Assembly: GCA_016716435.1 (NCBI GenBank)
Contig: JADJWI010000008.1
Location: 248,001-312,000 of the forward strand
DNA: 64,000 nt
Direction: 5' to 3'
Source: Acidobacteriota bacterium
GTDB lineage: Bacteria > Acidobacteriota > Blastocatellia > Pyrinomonadales > Pyrinomonadaceae
In this document: piece by piece, positions 28,310 to 37,775 of the stretch
How positions within the stretch are numbered: the first letter of the stretch is position 1
Layout: every line of letters starts with the position of its first letter
Position numbers and translations under genes: made by a program
Notes under the pieces: generated by a model
Seen by the model: only the letters and a program-made list of their open reading frames with translations
What the model was told of the DNA's origin: nothing
The model's database searches: none

Positions 28310-28868
28310 ATCGCGGACAGCTTATTCCCCATTCGTCAGGGTGTCAATCCATCGCGCATCCGCGGGGCTTTAGGACTGACGGTCGGAAAATTTGTATTGA
28401 CAGTATCGTAGCGACGATGCTACAGTTGTTTTCAGTCGAGATTCGGCTTGGCTGTGGGCAAGTATGCGGAAATATGCAACGGAGACGCCTATTATCAAAG
28501 AAAAAAACCTTCGCGGTGGGCGATGGGGCTTCGGCGCGCCCGGCGCCCGTTATCTGCCAAGTGTTTCACATGTTTCAGTTGTTTCACTTGTTTCAGGTGT
28601 TTCAGGCGTTTCATTTGTTTCACGGCGTTTCAGAAACGCGCAGTCTCCTTTTAGAAATGAAACAGCGGGCAGACGCACCTTCGGTCCCTCAAACTTCCGG
28701 CGATCCCGCAGGGCTATACGAAATATCGGTGGATTGCACGATATCGGGCGGGGGAAGTGTAGGGAGTTGGTACATTTGGCGGGGTTTGCTGGGAAATGCT
28801 TGAGCGGAACGGCAGTTGCAACGTTCAATGGTGTCCACGCTCAGACCAGGCATTTTTGGAGGAAACCT
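28310..28868. other. 560-bp spacer with a TTTCA minisatellite
   Basis: It holds a tandem tract at 28559-28631 made of 9-10-base units of the type tgtttcac/tgtttcag. Open frames across it translate the repeat as FHLFQVFQ or VSVVSLVSG text and are not believed. The last 20 bases before 28869 contain a good ribosome binding site (ggaggaaa). Confidence 0.6.
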
Positions 28869-30332
28869 ATGCGTAAAAGATTAGGAATTATGGCGGCATT
28901 GGCCGTCGGCGGTGCTCTATTTATTGGAGCCGCTGACGTCTCCGCTCAAGGACGCGGCAACGGCAAAGGCCGCGGCGGCGAAAAGGGCGGCGGAAAGCAG
29001 GCCCGGGCTGAGCAGCAACAGAAACGAGGCGACAGAGAGGCTCGCGGCCAGCAGCGGCGGAGCGATGACGAAGGCCGTCGCAAGCAGGCAGAGAGCGATC
29101 GAAGTTCACGCGATCAACAGCGTCGGAGCGATATGGAAGCGCGGCGGCAGCAGGCGCAGAGCGACCAAAACTCACGCCAGCAACAGCGTCAGAGCGATTG
29201 GGAATCACGCCGTCAACAGGAGTGGAGCGATCGGCAGTCTCGCCAGCAACAGCGTCGGAGCGATGAGCAATCGCGTCGGCAGCAGGAGTGGAGCGACCGG
29301 CAGAACCGCGGACGCGGGGATGAGCGTCGCCGGTCGGCACGCACTTCGAACGGCACGCCCTACTGGGCAAACCGCAATTACGAGCGGCCGCAGGAGAACC
29401 GCGTCCGGCAGGAGATCCGCCGCGAGCAAAAGGATTATGAAAAGGCCGAGCGTCGCTATGAGAAGGAGTATCGCAAGGCGGTGAAGGAACGTAATCGCGA
29501 ATATCGGCAAGTCATTCGCAGAGATCGGCAGCGTGATTATCGACGCGAGCGTCGTATCCCGCAGATCTGGGCGGGACGAACGACATGGGCCGGACCGCAG
29601 ACGTGGACGAATCAGCCGATCGATCGCAGCCGTGGCTATGACTACGACCGCCAGAATGGTTACTACGAGACGCGGCAGTATCCTCAGGGTGTGATCGATG
29701 ACCGTTACTACTACGAGGATGATCGCTACAACGACAATTATTACGGCGACGATTATTACGGAGACGACTACAACAACAACGGCGGCAATTGGAAGGACAT
29801 CCTGCTCCGCACGGTGCTTTCAGCCTTTCTCGGCGGGCAGGGATTTGATTCGGCGATGCCGTACAATTCGCAGCCTGAATATGCGAATTATCAGGGGTAT
29901 GCGTCGCCCGTTTTTGCGGACAACAATTACCAGCAGGCGTATTACGACGATGCCGGCTACTATGGCGGCAACGAACAGAGCGGCTCGCAATATGGGCCGA
30001 TGATCGTCGGCCTGGCGGACCAGTTCTCGGGCGGCTATGTCAGCGATCTGTTAGCTCGGACGCTCGCGACCGGATACTATCAGGGTCTTATGGAAGGCCA
30101 GAATGCCCGGCAGCAAGGCATTTACGATGAGTATTATACTGAGCCGTACGCCTATGCGGGCGACGATTACAGCATGTGCTCGGTCAGCCTTGGCGAACGC
30201 CGTCAGCTGATGGCCGAGGGCTACGAGCTTGGCTATCGCGACGCATTGCTCAGCGAGCAGTCGCAGGGCGGTTATCAGGAAACGCCTGCCTATTTTGACC
30301 TTGTCAGCCTCGCGCTTGGCAATGTTCTCTAA
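28869..30332 (+). CDS. secreted Arg/Gln-rich repeat protein
   Basis: 487 codons from ATG 28869, preceded by ggaggaaa; the longer frame from 28464 runs through minisatellite DNA and is rejected. A signal peptide (to about residue 27, AADVSAQ) leads into a charged low-complexity region built of about six repeats of 20-22 residues (RQQEWSDRQSRQQQRRSDEQ and variants) and then a Lys/Glu/Arg coiled-coil-like segment. The Tyr/Asp/Asn-rich C-terminal half includes YYEDDRYNDNYYGDDYYGDD. No catalytic motif is seen. Probably exported; it may be a surface, matrix or RNA/heparin-like polyanion-binding protein, but that is guesswork. Confidence 0.8.
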   Translation: MRKRLGIMAALAVGGALFIGAADVSAQGRGNGKGRGGEKGGGKQARAEQQQKRGDREARGQQRRSDDEGRRKQAESDRSSRDQQRRSDMEARRQQAQSDQNSRQQQRQSDWESRRQQEWSDRQSRQQQRRSDEQSRRQQEWSDRQNRGRGDERRRSARTSNGTPYWANRNYERPQENRVRQEIRREQKDYEKAERRYEKEYRKAVKERNREYRQVIRRDRQRDYRRERRIPQIWAGRTTWAGPQTWTNQPIDRSRGYDYDRQNGYYETRQYPQGVIDDRYYYEDDRYNDNYYGDDYYGDDYNNNGGNWKDILLRTVLSAFLGGQGFDSAMPYNSQPEYANYQGYASPVFADNNYQQAYYDDAGYYGGNEQSGSQYGPMIVGLADQFSGGYVSDLLARTLATGYYQGLMEGQNARQQGIYDEYYTEPYAYAGDDYSMCSVSLGERRQLMAEGYELGYRDALLSEQSQGGYQETPAYFDLVSLALGNVL

Positions 30333-30416
30333 GGGCAGTTAATTCAAAAGCTCTTCCGCACCGCAATGGGGGCGCGAACTTGTAGAAATACGGTTCGCGT
30401 CCCTAAACTAAGTTTA

Positions 30417-31349
30417 ATGAGCGGTTACAAGCTTTTCTATTCGCCCTATTACTACGCCGACATCGGCGAAGGGCACGTGTTCCCGATTCGAAAATTCGAG
30501 CTGGTTCGCGATCGGTTGATCAGTGAGGGGACTTTGCGGAGCGACGAAGTAGTTGAACCGGAACCGGCGGCGGTCGAAGATCTCTTGCTGGTGCATACCG
30601 AAGATTACGTCACGCGGCTAAGCGAAGGGCGACTGACGGCGAAAGAGGTTCGGAAGCTCGGGCTGCCGTGGAGCGAGTCGCTTGTGCGGCGATCGTTTCA
30701 TGCGATCTCGGGGACGATAATGGCGGCTCGCGAGGCGGTTGCGGCGGGGATCGCTTCAAACCTCGCGGGCGGAACGCACCACGCTTATCCAGACCGCGGC
30801 GAGGGCTATTGCGTTTTCAACGACGTGGCGGTCGCGATCAGAGTGCTGAAGCGGGAGCGGCTTGCCGAGAGGTTTTTGATCATCGACCTCGACGTACATC
30901 AGGGCGACGGCACGGCGTTCATATTTGCGGAAGACGATTCGGTATTCACATTTTCAATGCACGGGGCGAAGAACTATCCGCTTTTCAAGCAAGCATCTTC
31001 GCTCGACATCGAACTCCCGGACGGCACGGCAGACGCCGAATATCTCGCGACACTCGAGAGTGCTCTTGAGCGGGTCCGCGTCCATTCGCCGGATGTTATT
31101 TTTTACCTTGCCGGGGCGGATCCTTTCGCGGGTGACAAGCTCGGGCGGCTTGGGCTCTCGATCGAAGGGCTTCGGCGGCGGGATGAGATGGTGCTCGAAT
31201 TTGCCCGAGCCGAGAGCACGCCAATCGTTACGACAATGAGCGGCGGCTATGCGACGGAGATCGAGCAAACCGTTGAGATACATAGCAATACGATACGGGC
31301 GGTGAAGGCCGTATTTTTCGGCGAACGGGCGAGCGGTGTATCGGTGTGA
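30417..31349 (+). CDS. histone deacetylase family protein (AcuC/HDAC-like)
   Basis: 310 codons from ATG 30417 (MSGYKLFYSPYYYADIGEGH). HDAC signatures are GGTHHAYPDRGEGYCVFNDV (catalytic His pair), IIDLDVHQGDGTAFIF (zinc Asp and His) and YLAGADPF (second zinc Asp), with GGYA near the end. These enzymes remove acetyl groups from lysines, acetylpolyamines or acetoin-pathway proteins; the bacterial substrate is not deducible. aroK follows after 13 bases. Confidence 0.9.
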   Translation: MSGYKLFYSPYYYADIGEGHVFPIRKFELVRDRLISEGTLRSDEVVEPEPAAVEDLLLVHTEDYVTRLSEGRLTAKEVRKLGLPWSESLVRRSFHAISGTIMAAREAVAAGIASNLAGGTHHAYPDRGEGYCVFNDVAVAIRVLKRERLAERFLIIDLDVHQGDGTAFIFAEDDSVFTFSMHGAKNYPLFKQASSLDIELPDGTADAEYLATLESALERVRVHSPDVIFYLAGADPFAGDKLGRLGLSIEGLRRRDEMVLEFARAESTPIVTTMSGGYATEIEQTVEIHSNTIRAVKAVFFGERASGVSV

Positions 31350-31362
31350 TACACTTTTTGGC

Positions 31363-31875
31363 ATGCCAGAGCAGACCCGCATTGCCCTGACCGGTTTCAT
31401 GGGAGTCGGAAAGTCGAGCGTTGCCCGCCATATTTCAAAGCTTTTGGGCTCTGAAAGGGCCGACCTTGACCACTTTATTGAGCAGGAGACGAAGCGGAAG
31501 ATCGCCGACATTCTCAACGACGACGGCCTTGACCGTTACCGCGAGATAGAGTCGGAAAGCCTCGTAAAACTGCTCGGCGAGACCTCGGCCCAGATCATTT
31601 CGCTTGGCGGCGGGACATGGACCGTCGAAAAGAATCGTGAGGTGATAAAGCAGAACGGGCTGACGACCGTCTGGCTCGAATCCACCTTTGAACACTGCTG
31701 GCAAAACATCCGCAAATCGCGAAAAGAGCGCCCGCTCGCCAAAGACCGCGACACCGCATTTAAGCTATTTGAAGAAAGGCAGGCGATCTATTGCCTTGCC
31801 GACTGGCATTTCATCGTAAAGCCCGGGCTTTCATCCTACGCTGTGGCAAGCCAGATAGTTGAAGAGGTCTTTTAG
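31363..31875 (+). CDS. aroK: shikimate kinase
   Basis: 170 codons from ATG 31363. Walker A GFMGVGKS (residues 11-18), DLDHFIEQETKRKIADI (shikimate-binding Asp), ISLGGGTW and RPLAKDRDT (lid) are all present. It phosphorylates shikimate on the way to chorismate and so to tryptophan. It is probably co-transcribed with the deacetylase-like gene upstream. Confidence 0.93.
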   Translation: MPEQTRIALTGFMGVGKSSVARHISKLLGSERADLDHFIEQETKRKIADILNDDGLDRYREIESESLVKLLGETSAQIISLGGGTWTVEKNREVIKQNGLTTVWLESTFEHCWQNIRKSRKERPLAKDRDTAFKLFEERQAIYCLADWHFIVKPGLSSYAVASQIVEEVF

Positions 31876-32055
31876 CGCCCAAGCGAAAGATTTTGGTTGA
31901 TAAATTTGGTGATTTGCCACAAGATAGAGGCACGCAAATTTTGACCGAGGTCACAGAAAGATCGCCGAGCTTCGGCTATCGTTCGCTTTGGGCAAGATAG
32001 CGTTTTTGCAAACATTTCGTTTGAATCTTTTTTGGAAACACTTATGGGAGGGAAG

Positions 32056-32538
32056 ATGAAAGTTAAGTACTTAACAGTTTTGGCCATCGCAGCGATGATG
32101 TTTCTTGCGGCCTGCGGCAAGAGCGATGCTGACCTGCAGAAAGCGGTTCAGGATAAGCTGACGGCGGACGGCGTTTCGGGTGTGACGGTTGCGGTCAATG
32201 GCGGCGTTGCGACGCTGACCGGCGAGGTTGCCGACATCACGGTAAAGAACAAGGCACAGGCTTCGGCAGGTGCGGTCGAGGGCATCAAGTCGGTTACGAA
32301 CAACCTGACGACGAAGCCGCTTCCGGTCGCCACCCCGGCAGCCTCTGACCCGGCACTTACGGGAAAGATCACTGAGAACCTGAAAAAAGCGGGCTGTACC
32401 GGGGCGAACGTTGCGGTCGTGAATGGCAAGGTAACGGTTACCGGCGAGGTGCCGAAAGCGAAATATGCAGAGTGCGTTCAGGAGATAATGCAGTCGGGCA
32501 TTACGGGCATTGACAACCAGCTCAAAAAGGGAAGCTAA
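32056..32538 (+). CDS. lipoprotein with two BON domains
   Basis: 160 codons from ATG 32056, with a strong Shine-Dalgarno (gggagg) 5 bases before it. A signal peptide with lipobox MFLAACGKS (Cys at residue 18) is followed by two BON modules: DLQKAVQDKLTADGVSGVTV...GGVATLTGEV, and KITENLKKAGCTGANVAV...GKVTVTGEVP. BON domains are thought to bind phospholipids or interact with envelope proteins. It forms a pair with the LysM gene 18 bases downstream. Confidence 0.85.
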   Translation: MKVKYLTVLAIAAMMFLAACGKSDADLQKAVQDKLTADGVSGVTVAVNGGVATLTGEVADITVKNKAQASAGAVEGIKSVTNNLTTKPLPVATPAASDPALTGKITENLKKAGCTGANVAVVNGKVTVTGEVPKAKYAECVQEIMQSGITGIDNQLKKGS

Positions 32539-32556
32539 ACAAGGAGGAAAGAGATA

Positions 32557-32937
32557 ATGTCACTACAAGAGAAATATCAGACGCTTCTCGAACTCGCCAA
32601 CCAGAACGGTACGACGTATGAACTGAGCGAGGGCAACGGCGGCACGCTTATAGTCACCGGAACCGCTCCGAGCGCCGAGGCGAAGCAGCAGCTCTGGGAT
32701 GAATACGCACGGCTCGATCCGGAATTTAACGACGGCGACTTCGTCCTCAATATCCAAACCGCAGAGGCCGCGGCCGGCGGCGGAATGCACACGCACACGG
32801 TCGAATCGGGCGATAATCTTTCAAAGATCGCCAAGGAATACGGCATCCAGTGGAAGGCCATCTGGGACCACAATCGCGACATCCTCAACCACCCGGACAA
32901 GATCTACCCGGGCCAGGAATTGAAGATACCGATGTAG
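32557..32937 (+). CDS. BON-like/LysM-domain protein (Kbp/YgaU-like)
   Basis: 126 codons, preceded by aaggaggaaag. The N-terminal 70 residues have a BON-like ending (NGGTLIVTGTAPSAEAKQQL). The C-terminal 50 residues form a LysM domain: HTVESGDNLSKIAKEYGIQW, ending YPGQELKIPM. The architecture resembles E. coli Kbp (YgaU), a cytoplasmic potassium-binding protein, and like it has no signal peptide. LysM itself usually binds GlcNAc polymers. It is in an operon with the BON lipoprotein. Confidence 0.85.
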   Translation: MSLQEKYQTLLELANQNGTTYELSEGNGGTLIVTGTAPSAEAKQQLWDEYARLDPEFNDGDFVLNIQTAEAAAGGGMHTHTVESGDNLSKIAKEYGIQWKAIWDHNRDILNHPDKIYPGQELKIPM

Positions 32938-32963
32938 TTTCACGACAACGAAAGAAAGTCGAA

Positions 32964-32998
32964 GGCCGTCGCCGGTTCACGGGTGGCGGCCTTTTTTT
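32964..32998 (+). terminator. terminator of the BON-LysM operon
   Basis: The 10-bp stem GGCCGTCGCC/GGTGGCGGCC (two G-U pairs) with an 8-base loop, followed by seven T. Confidence 0.85.
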
Positions 32999-33139
32999 CG
33001 CCTAGTTTTTGAAACGCGAATTTCGAATCCCTCAGGCTCCGCCTGTCTATTTGCGGTGAAGCTATGCTTTACCGTTGTGGCTGCAAACTATTTTGCGGCT
33101 TCGCCGCCGGCGGCACAGCCGCATAAAGCTCTCTCAGTT

Positions 33140-33162
33140 GCGGAAAAGTGGAACTTTTCCGC
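33140..33162. repeat. palindrome GCGGAAAAGT-gga-ACTTTTCCGC
   Basis: Perfect 10-bp arms with a 3-base loop in non-coding DNA between the LysM operon and an ArsR fragment. Its flanks (ggcttcgccgccggcggcac) are also palindromic. It has no T-run and so looks like an extragenic repeat rather than a terminator. Confidence 0.6.
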
Positions 33163-33200
33163 ACATAGGGCGGCAGAGCCTCGACGAATTGGCGAGCGGA

Positions 33201-33362
33201 TCATTTCGATTCCAGGTCGCGGCTTAGTTTGGTTAGGACATCGACGGAGTGGTTGGCGTATTTGTTGATCCAGCGGTCGTAGATGTCGCGGATGGGGACG
33301 GCGTTCAGGTAATTCCACCTGAATCGTCCCTTTTTTTGTGTGATGACGAGCCCGACCTTGTT
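33201..33362 (-). pseudogene. C-terminal fragment of an ArsR/SmtB-family regulator
   Basis: In frame from about 33362 down to a TGA at 33201-33203 the text reads VGLVITQKKGRFRWNYLN, AVPIRDIYDRWINKYANH and SVDVLTKLSRDLESK. This matches the end of ArsR-type repressors (wing plus the VPI..IYDRWI..YA block). There is no helix-turn-helix half and no start codon. The fragment is cut off by the terminator hairpin of the neighbouring gene. Confidence 0.7.
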
Positions 33363-33368
33363 TGTCGC

Positions 33369-33399
33369 AAAACGCCGCCCGTTTGGAAAGGCGGCGTTT
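33369..33399 (-). terminator. terminator-like hairpin after the Asp/Arg-rich secreted protein gene
   Basis: Perfect 10-bp arms AAACGCCGCC/GGCGGCGTTT, 34 bases beyond the stop at 33433. The T-run on the minus strand is short (four T). It is similar in sequence to the terminator at 1881-1913. Confidence 0.7.
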
Positions 33400-33432
33400 G
33401 GAAAGAAATGAAAGCAGAGGTTTGAGAATAAG

Positions 33433-34065
33433 TTAGCCGGCGTTCATATGCTTCTGCATATCGCGGACCTGCTTCTGCCATTTCTTCATCGCTTTTTCCA
33501 TCTCGCGAAGATGGCTCCGCTGACGGATGCGATCAAGCTCCCCACGGTTCATTTCCTGCTCCATCATCTGGATACGATTGCGGAGCATTTCGCGGTTCTG
33601 CTCGATCTTGCCGAGCTGATTCTGGAACCTCTGTGCTTGATAGGCATTGAGCCCGAGCCTCATTCGCTCGTGTTCCTGCTCCATGTTCTGCATCTGGTTC
33701 CGGATGCTCTCGTGCTGTTGCAAGGCTTGGCCCTTCGTGAATCCGTCATTGCCGCACTCCTGAATCATTTCGCGAACCTGCATACGGTTGCGCTCCATGG
33801 TCGTCAGTTCGGCCCGAACCTGATCACGCTGCTTGTCGTTGGCACGGAGATAGTCGCGATCCCTATCACGGTCCCGATCCCTGTCCTGATCCGGGTCGCG
33901 AGCTTTATCGCGATCCTGATCACGGGTTTGGTCTCGATCGCGATCCTGTTGTGTGGTGGCCTGCCCTTTCTTGGGCTGACCCTTTCCCTGGCCAAATGTT
34001 GTGAGCGAAAAGCCCGTCAACATTGCCAAGACTACGAATACTGCCAGTAAGTTCTTGTGTCTCAT
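33433..34065 (-). CDS. secreted Asp/Arg-rich and coiled-coil protein
   Basis: 210 codons. A signal peptide (MRHKNLLAVFVVLAMLTGFS) is followed by an alternating Asp-Arg tract of about 40 residues (for example RDRDRDRDRDYLR), whose DNA is a gatcgcgatc-like repeat. Long Gln/Met/Arg/Glu-rich helices then predict a coiled coil (ERNRMQVREMIQECG, NREMLRNRIQMMEQEMNR). It resembles periplasmic stress or adaptor proteins in composition only. Unknown function. Confidence 0.75.
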   Translation of the reverse strand: MRHKNLLAVFVVLAMLTGFSLTTFGQGKGQPKKGQATTQQDRDRDQTRDQDRDKARDPDQDRDRDRDRDRDYLRANDKQRDQVRAELTTMERNRMQVREMIQECGNDGFTKGQALQQHESIRNQMQNMEQEHERMRLGLNAYQAQRFQNQLGKIEQNREMLRNRIQMMEQEMNRGELDRIRQRSHLREMEKAMKKWQKQVRDMQKHMNAG

Positions 34066-34538
34066 TTTCTTGTACCTCCCTCAACCTATTGAGGAAACGA
34101 TCGGAGACCTTAATGTTGCAGGCCTCCCCGACACGTCTGCCTATTTAGAAAGCAATGCACGTTCCCTCGTTTGGCAGATAAGTACCTTTTCGCGGTCGAC
34201 ATGATGCCATGCGGCCGAGGCCGAAATAATGGGATGAAACCGAGCCGTCGAACGGTAAGTTAAACGCCTGTGCACAATGGGTTTAGAGGGCAAGCAAATT
34301 CGGGTTCGCGGGGCGAGGTAGTTTTGTTCGGAACCTGGCCCAGAGGTGCTTTACAAATCGTTACATTCGCGACCGCGGACAGGGTCGGATCTTTGGCAAC
34401 GACTGCGAGAATTCTCTCGGGCGCGTTAAAGATTTTCACAGCTTGTGAGCGGCTCCGGAAGCGGAACGACGAGTCAAAGCTCGCTCTCCGAGCCTTGAAA
34501 CTCGCAACTTGGCCGCGTGATTTGATACATTTTCGGTA
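34066..34538. other. 470-bp spacer before nadB
   Basis: An 89-codon plus-strand open frame (34270-34539) stops exactly at the nadB start but has no recognisable feature and no clear ribosome binding site, so it is not called. The region should contain the promoters of nadB and of the divergent secreted-protein gene. Confidence 0.4.
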
Positions 34539-36109
34539 ATGTCCTTGTCCACAGATTTCATCGTCATCGGGAGCGGAGTCGCGGGGCTGCGGGCGGCAAT
34601 CGCTCTTGCCGAAGCGGGCGCTCAGGTGACGGTGCTGACAAAGGACAAGGCGAGCGAATCGAACACGGAATATGCACAGGGCGGCGTTGCCGTTGTCCTT
34701 TCGGATGACGACCGGGCCGAGCTTCACGAGGGCGATACGCTCATCGCCGGTGCGGGGCTTTGCGATGAGCGGGCGGTCGAGACTCTCGTCACCGAAGGCA
34801 CGCGATACATAAAGCAGCTCATCGAGTGGGGAACTGAGTTCGATAAAGAGGGCGGCAATCTTGTTTTTACGCAAGAGGCCGCCCATTCGCGTCGGCGGAT
34901 ACTCCACGCAAATGGCGACTCGACGGGTGCGGAATTCGTTCGTTCGCTGATCGCGAGAGCGGGCCGCGAACCCTCGATCAGCCTTTTGCCATTTGCGGCG
35001 ACCGAGAGCCTTTTGACCGCGGACGGGCGATGCACGGGCGTCCGCTATCTAGACCCGATACTGCGTGCTCCGCGGGAGGTTTTTGCAAAGGCGGTAATAC
35101 TCTGCACGGGCGGTGCGGGCCAACTTTATCAGCACACGACCAACCCGCCGGTGGCGACGGGCGACGGCATGGCGATGGCGTATTTTGCCGGAGCGGACAT
35201 GGCCGATATGGAGTTCATCCAGTTTCACCCGACGGCATTGAGCCTCGAGGGTGCTCCGCGGTTTTTGCTCTCGGAGGCGATGCGGGGTGAGGGCGGCATC
35301 CTGCGAAATGCGCAGGGTGAGCGGTTCATGGGCCGCTACGACGAACGGCTCGAGCTTGCCCCACGCGACATCGTCTCGCGGTCGATCGTGGCGGAGATGC
35401 GGCGGACAGGTTCGCGGACGGTGTTTCTGGATATGACGGCGCTCGACGGCGATTTCTCCGTCACCGCTTTCCTAAGATCGATGAGACCTGCCGGGCGCTT
35501 GGGCTCGATATCGCGAAAGACATGCTGCCGGTCTCTCCGGCCTCGCATTACTCGATGGGCGGCGTGCGAACGGACCTCTGGGGAAGGACGACGCTGCCCG
35601 GGCTTTACGCGGCGGGCGAGGTCACCTGCACAGGCGTTCACGGAGCGAACCGGCTGGCCTCGAACTCGCTACTTGAAGGGCTTGTTTTTGGTGCGAGAGC
35701 GGGCGAGGCCGCGGCGAGCGACAGTGGCCAATTGTCGGTGGTCAGTGTCCGGTCAGAAGCCAGAAATGAGGTGGCAGAAAGCAAACGTAAGCCCGCGCTT
35801 TCGACGGCGGTGCGGAAACGGGTGAAGCGGGTGATGTGGGAGCGGGTTGGGATCTTGCGCGACCGTGAATCGCTGCGGCGTGCGATCGCGGAATTTGACC
35901 AGATCGCGAAGGCGAACCTGAGCACGGCGTCGCGCAATTTCGTGACGCTTGCGGGCCTGGTCGCAGCGGCCGCGCTTTGGCGAGAGGAATCTCGCGGCGG
36001 GCATTTCAGGACGGATTTCCCCGATCAGGAAGAGTCGTTCCGGCTCCATTCGATCCAGCGGCTCGGGCACGCGATAACCTCATCCGAACGCATTGATCCG
36101 GGCGAATAG
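34539..36109 (+). pseudogene. nadB: L-aspartate oxidase, frameshifted
   Basis: The first frame (from 34539) has the FAD motif VIGSGVAGLRAAIALAEAGA and the active-site region EYAQGGVAVVLSDDD, MEFIQFHPTAL and SEAMRGEGG. Near 35457-35459 the frame breaks: text DGDF-S continues in another frame as RHRFPKIDETCRALGLDIAK, SPASHYSMGGVRTDLWGRT and the flavoprotein C-terminal domain to 36109. A missing C in a CCC run would explain it. NadB oxidises aspartate to iminoaspartate for NAD synthesis. Residues after AGEAAASD (DNA about 35730-35785) look like an intergenic repeat inserted in the interdomain linker. nadA and nadC are not in the window. Confidence 0.85.
35728..35786 (+). repeat. intergenic-type repeat inside the nadB linker
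   Basis: Text of the form cagtggccaattgtcggtgg, gtcagtgtccggtcagaagc, cagaaatgag. It is built of the same cagtgg and agaagcc units as non-coding repeats (24731-24763), here read as protein (SGQLSVVSVRSEARNEVAES) between the FAD and helical domains. The frame is kept across it. Confidence 0.55.
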
Positions 36110-36175
36110 AGTAGATATATCAACGGTTTGCGGGTATCATTCAAATACAATCTCGCAAGGAAAACGACACAAAAA

Positions 36176-37775
36176 ATGGAATATTCAGCCACAACACTGA
36201 ACCTGGCTTCGATGCTCGACCACCACGCGAAGCTTTCTCCGCAGAAAGAGGCGATCGTCTGGAACGACGTTCGTATGTCCTACGGCCAGCTCAACGTGAT
36301 GGTGAACAAGGTCGCCAATGCATTGACGGCGATGGGCATCGGCCACGGCGATAAGGTCGCCTTGAGCTGCCCTAACATCCCGTATTTTCCGATGGTCTAT
36401 TACGGCATTTTGAAGGCCGGTGCTGCGGTCGTGCCGCTTAGCGTGCTCTTTAAGCCGCGAGAGGTCGCCTATCATCTGGAGGACTCGGACGCGAAGGCGG
36501 TCTTTGTTTTTGAAGGCACGGATGAGCTGCCGCTCGGACAGGCGGTGAAGGGCGGCTTTGATCAGGTCGAGAGCTGCAAGGACCTGATCGTAATGACCAA
36601 AGACCCGGCGGGTGCGAGCCCGTTTCCGGAGCACAAAACGCTCGGGCAGCTTATCTTTACACAGCCGGATACCTTCGAGACCTATCCGACCGCACCGCAA
36701 GATACGGCGGCGATACTCTACACCTCCGGCACGACCGGCCAGCCGAAAGGGAGCCGAGCTGACGCATTTTAATCTTTACACGAATGTGGTGACGACGTTT
36801 CTCGTTCACTTGCCGATGCTTGATTTCACGGACGGCGAGCAGAAGACGTGCCTGATAACGCTGCCGCTTTTCCACACGACCGGGCAGACCGTTCAGATGA
36901 ATACGCAGATATATGCCGGCCACCGCGTGGTCCTGCTGCCGCGATTCGAGCCGCAATCGACGCTCGAGGCGATGGCGAAGGAGCGTATCAATTTTTGGGT
37001 TGGTGTGCCGACGATGTATTGGGCGCTACTGAAATTTGCCGATGAGACGGGCTTTGACATCAGCGGCATCAAAGAGACGATGAAGGTCTGTTCCTCGGGC
37101 GGCGCGCCGATGCCGGTCGAGGTGATGAAGGCATTCGAGGCAAAATTCGGCGTGCGGGTGATGGAAGGCTACGGGCTTTCGGAGACCTCGCCGCTTGCGT
37201 GCTTTAACCATTTTGAGATGGCCTCAAAGCCGGGAACGGTCGGGCAGGCGATCTTTGGCGTGGACGTTCGGTGCTTTGATACCGAGGACAAAGAGGTGCC
37301 GCGGGGCGAGCGGGGCGAGGTCGTTATCCGCGGTGCGAACGTGATGAAGGGCTACTACAAACGGCCGGAGGCGACGGCCGAGGCGTTTCGCAACGGCTGG
37401 TTCCACACGGGCGACATCGGCATTATGGACGAAGAGGGCTATCTCTCGATCGTTGATCGCACGAAGGACATGATCCTCCGCGGCGGTTACAACATCTATC
37501 CGCGAGAGCTTGAGGAAGTGATAATGACGCATCCGGCCGTTTCGCTTTGTGCGGTGATCGGCGTGCCGGACGAACGGCTCGGCGAGGAAGTGAAGGCCTA
37601 TCTTGTGCTGAAAGATCAAGCTCAGCTTTCGGATGCGGCGTTCATCGATTGGTGCCGCGAGCAGTTTGCAGCGAACAAATATCCGCGGTACGTCGAGTTT
37701 CGAGAGAGCCTGCCGATCGGGGCGACGGGCAAAATCTTTAAGCGTGCGCTGAAGGAAGAGGTTGCGGGACACTAG
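36176..37775 (+). pseudogene. long-chain fatty-acid-CoA ligase (AMP-binding), frameshifted
   Basis: Start at ATG 36176 (MEYSATTLNLASMLDHHAK). The N-terminal half ends at the P-loop ILYTSGTTGQPKG, where aaagggagccgagctg has one base too many. The second frame resumes at AELTHFNLYTN and runs through GYGLSETSP, the adenylate motif GWFHTGDIG, DRTKDMILRGGYNIYPRE and ATGKIFKRAL to the stop. All ANL-superfamily motifs are present across the two frames. The enzyme would activate fatty or aromatic acids as CoA thioesters. An assembly indel is as likely as a real mutation. The downstream cytochrome gene starts at the next base. Confidence 0.85.

Noticed and set aside
28246..28803. Open frames across the TTTCA minisatellite, including a long 5' extension of the Arg/Gln-rich protein
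   Set aside because: They translate repeat DNA. A clear ribosome binding site and signal peptide place the true start at 28869.
33088..33318. Minus-strand ORF of 76 codons beginning MELPERRPHPRHLR
   Set aside because: It is out of frame with the recognisable ArsR fragment in the same stretch.
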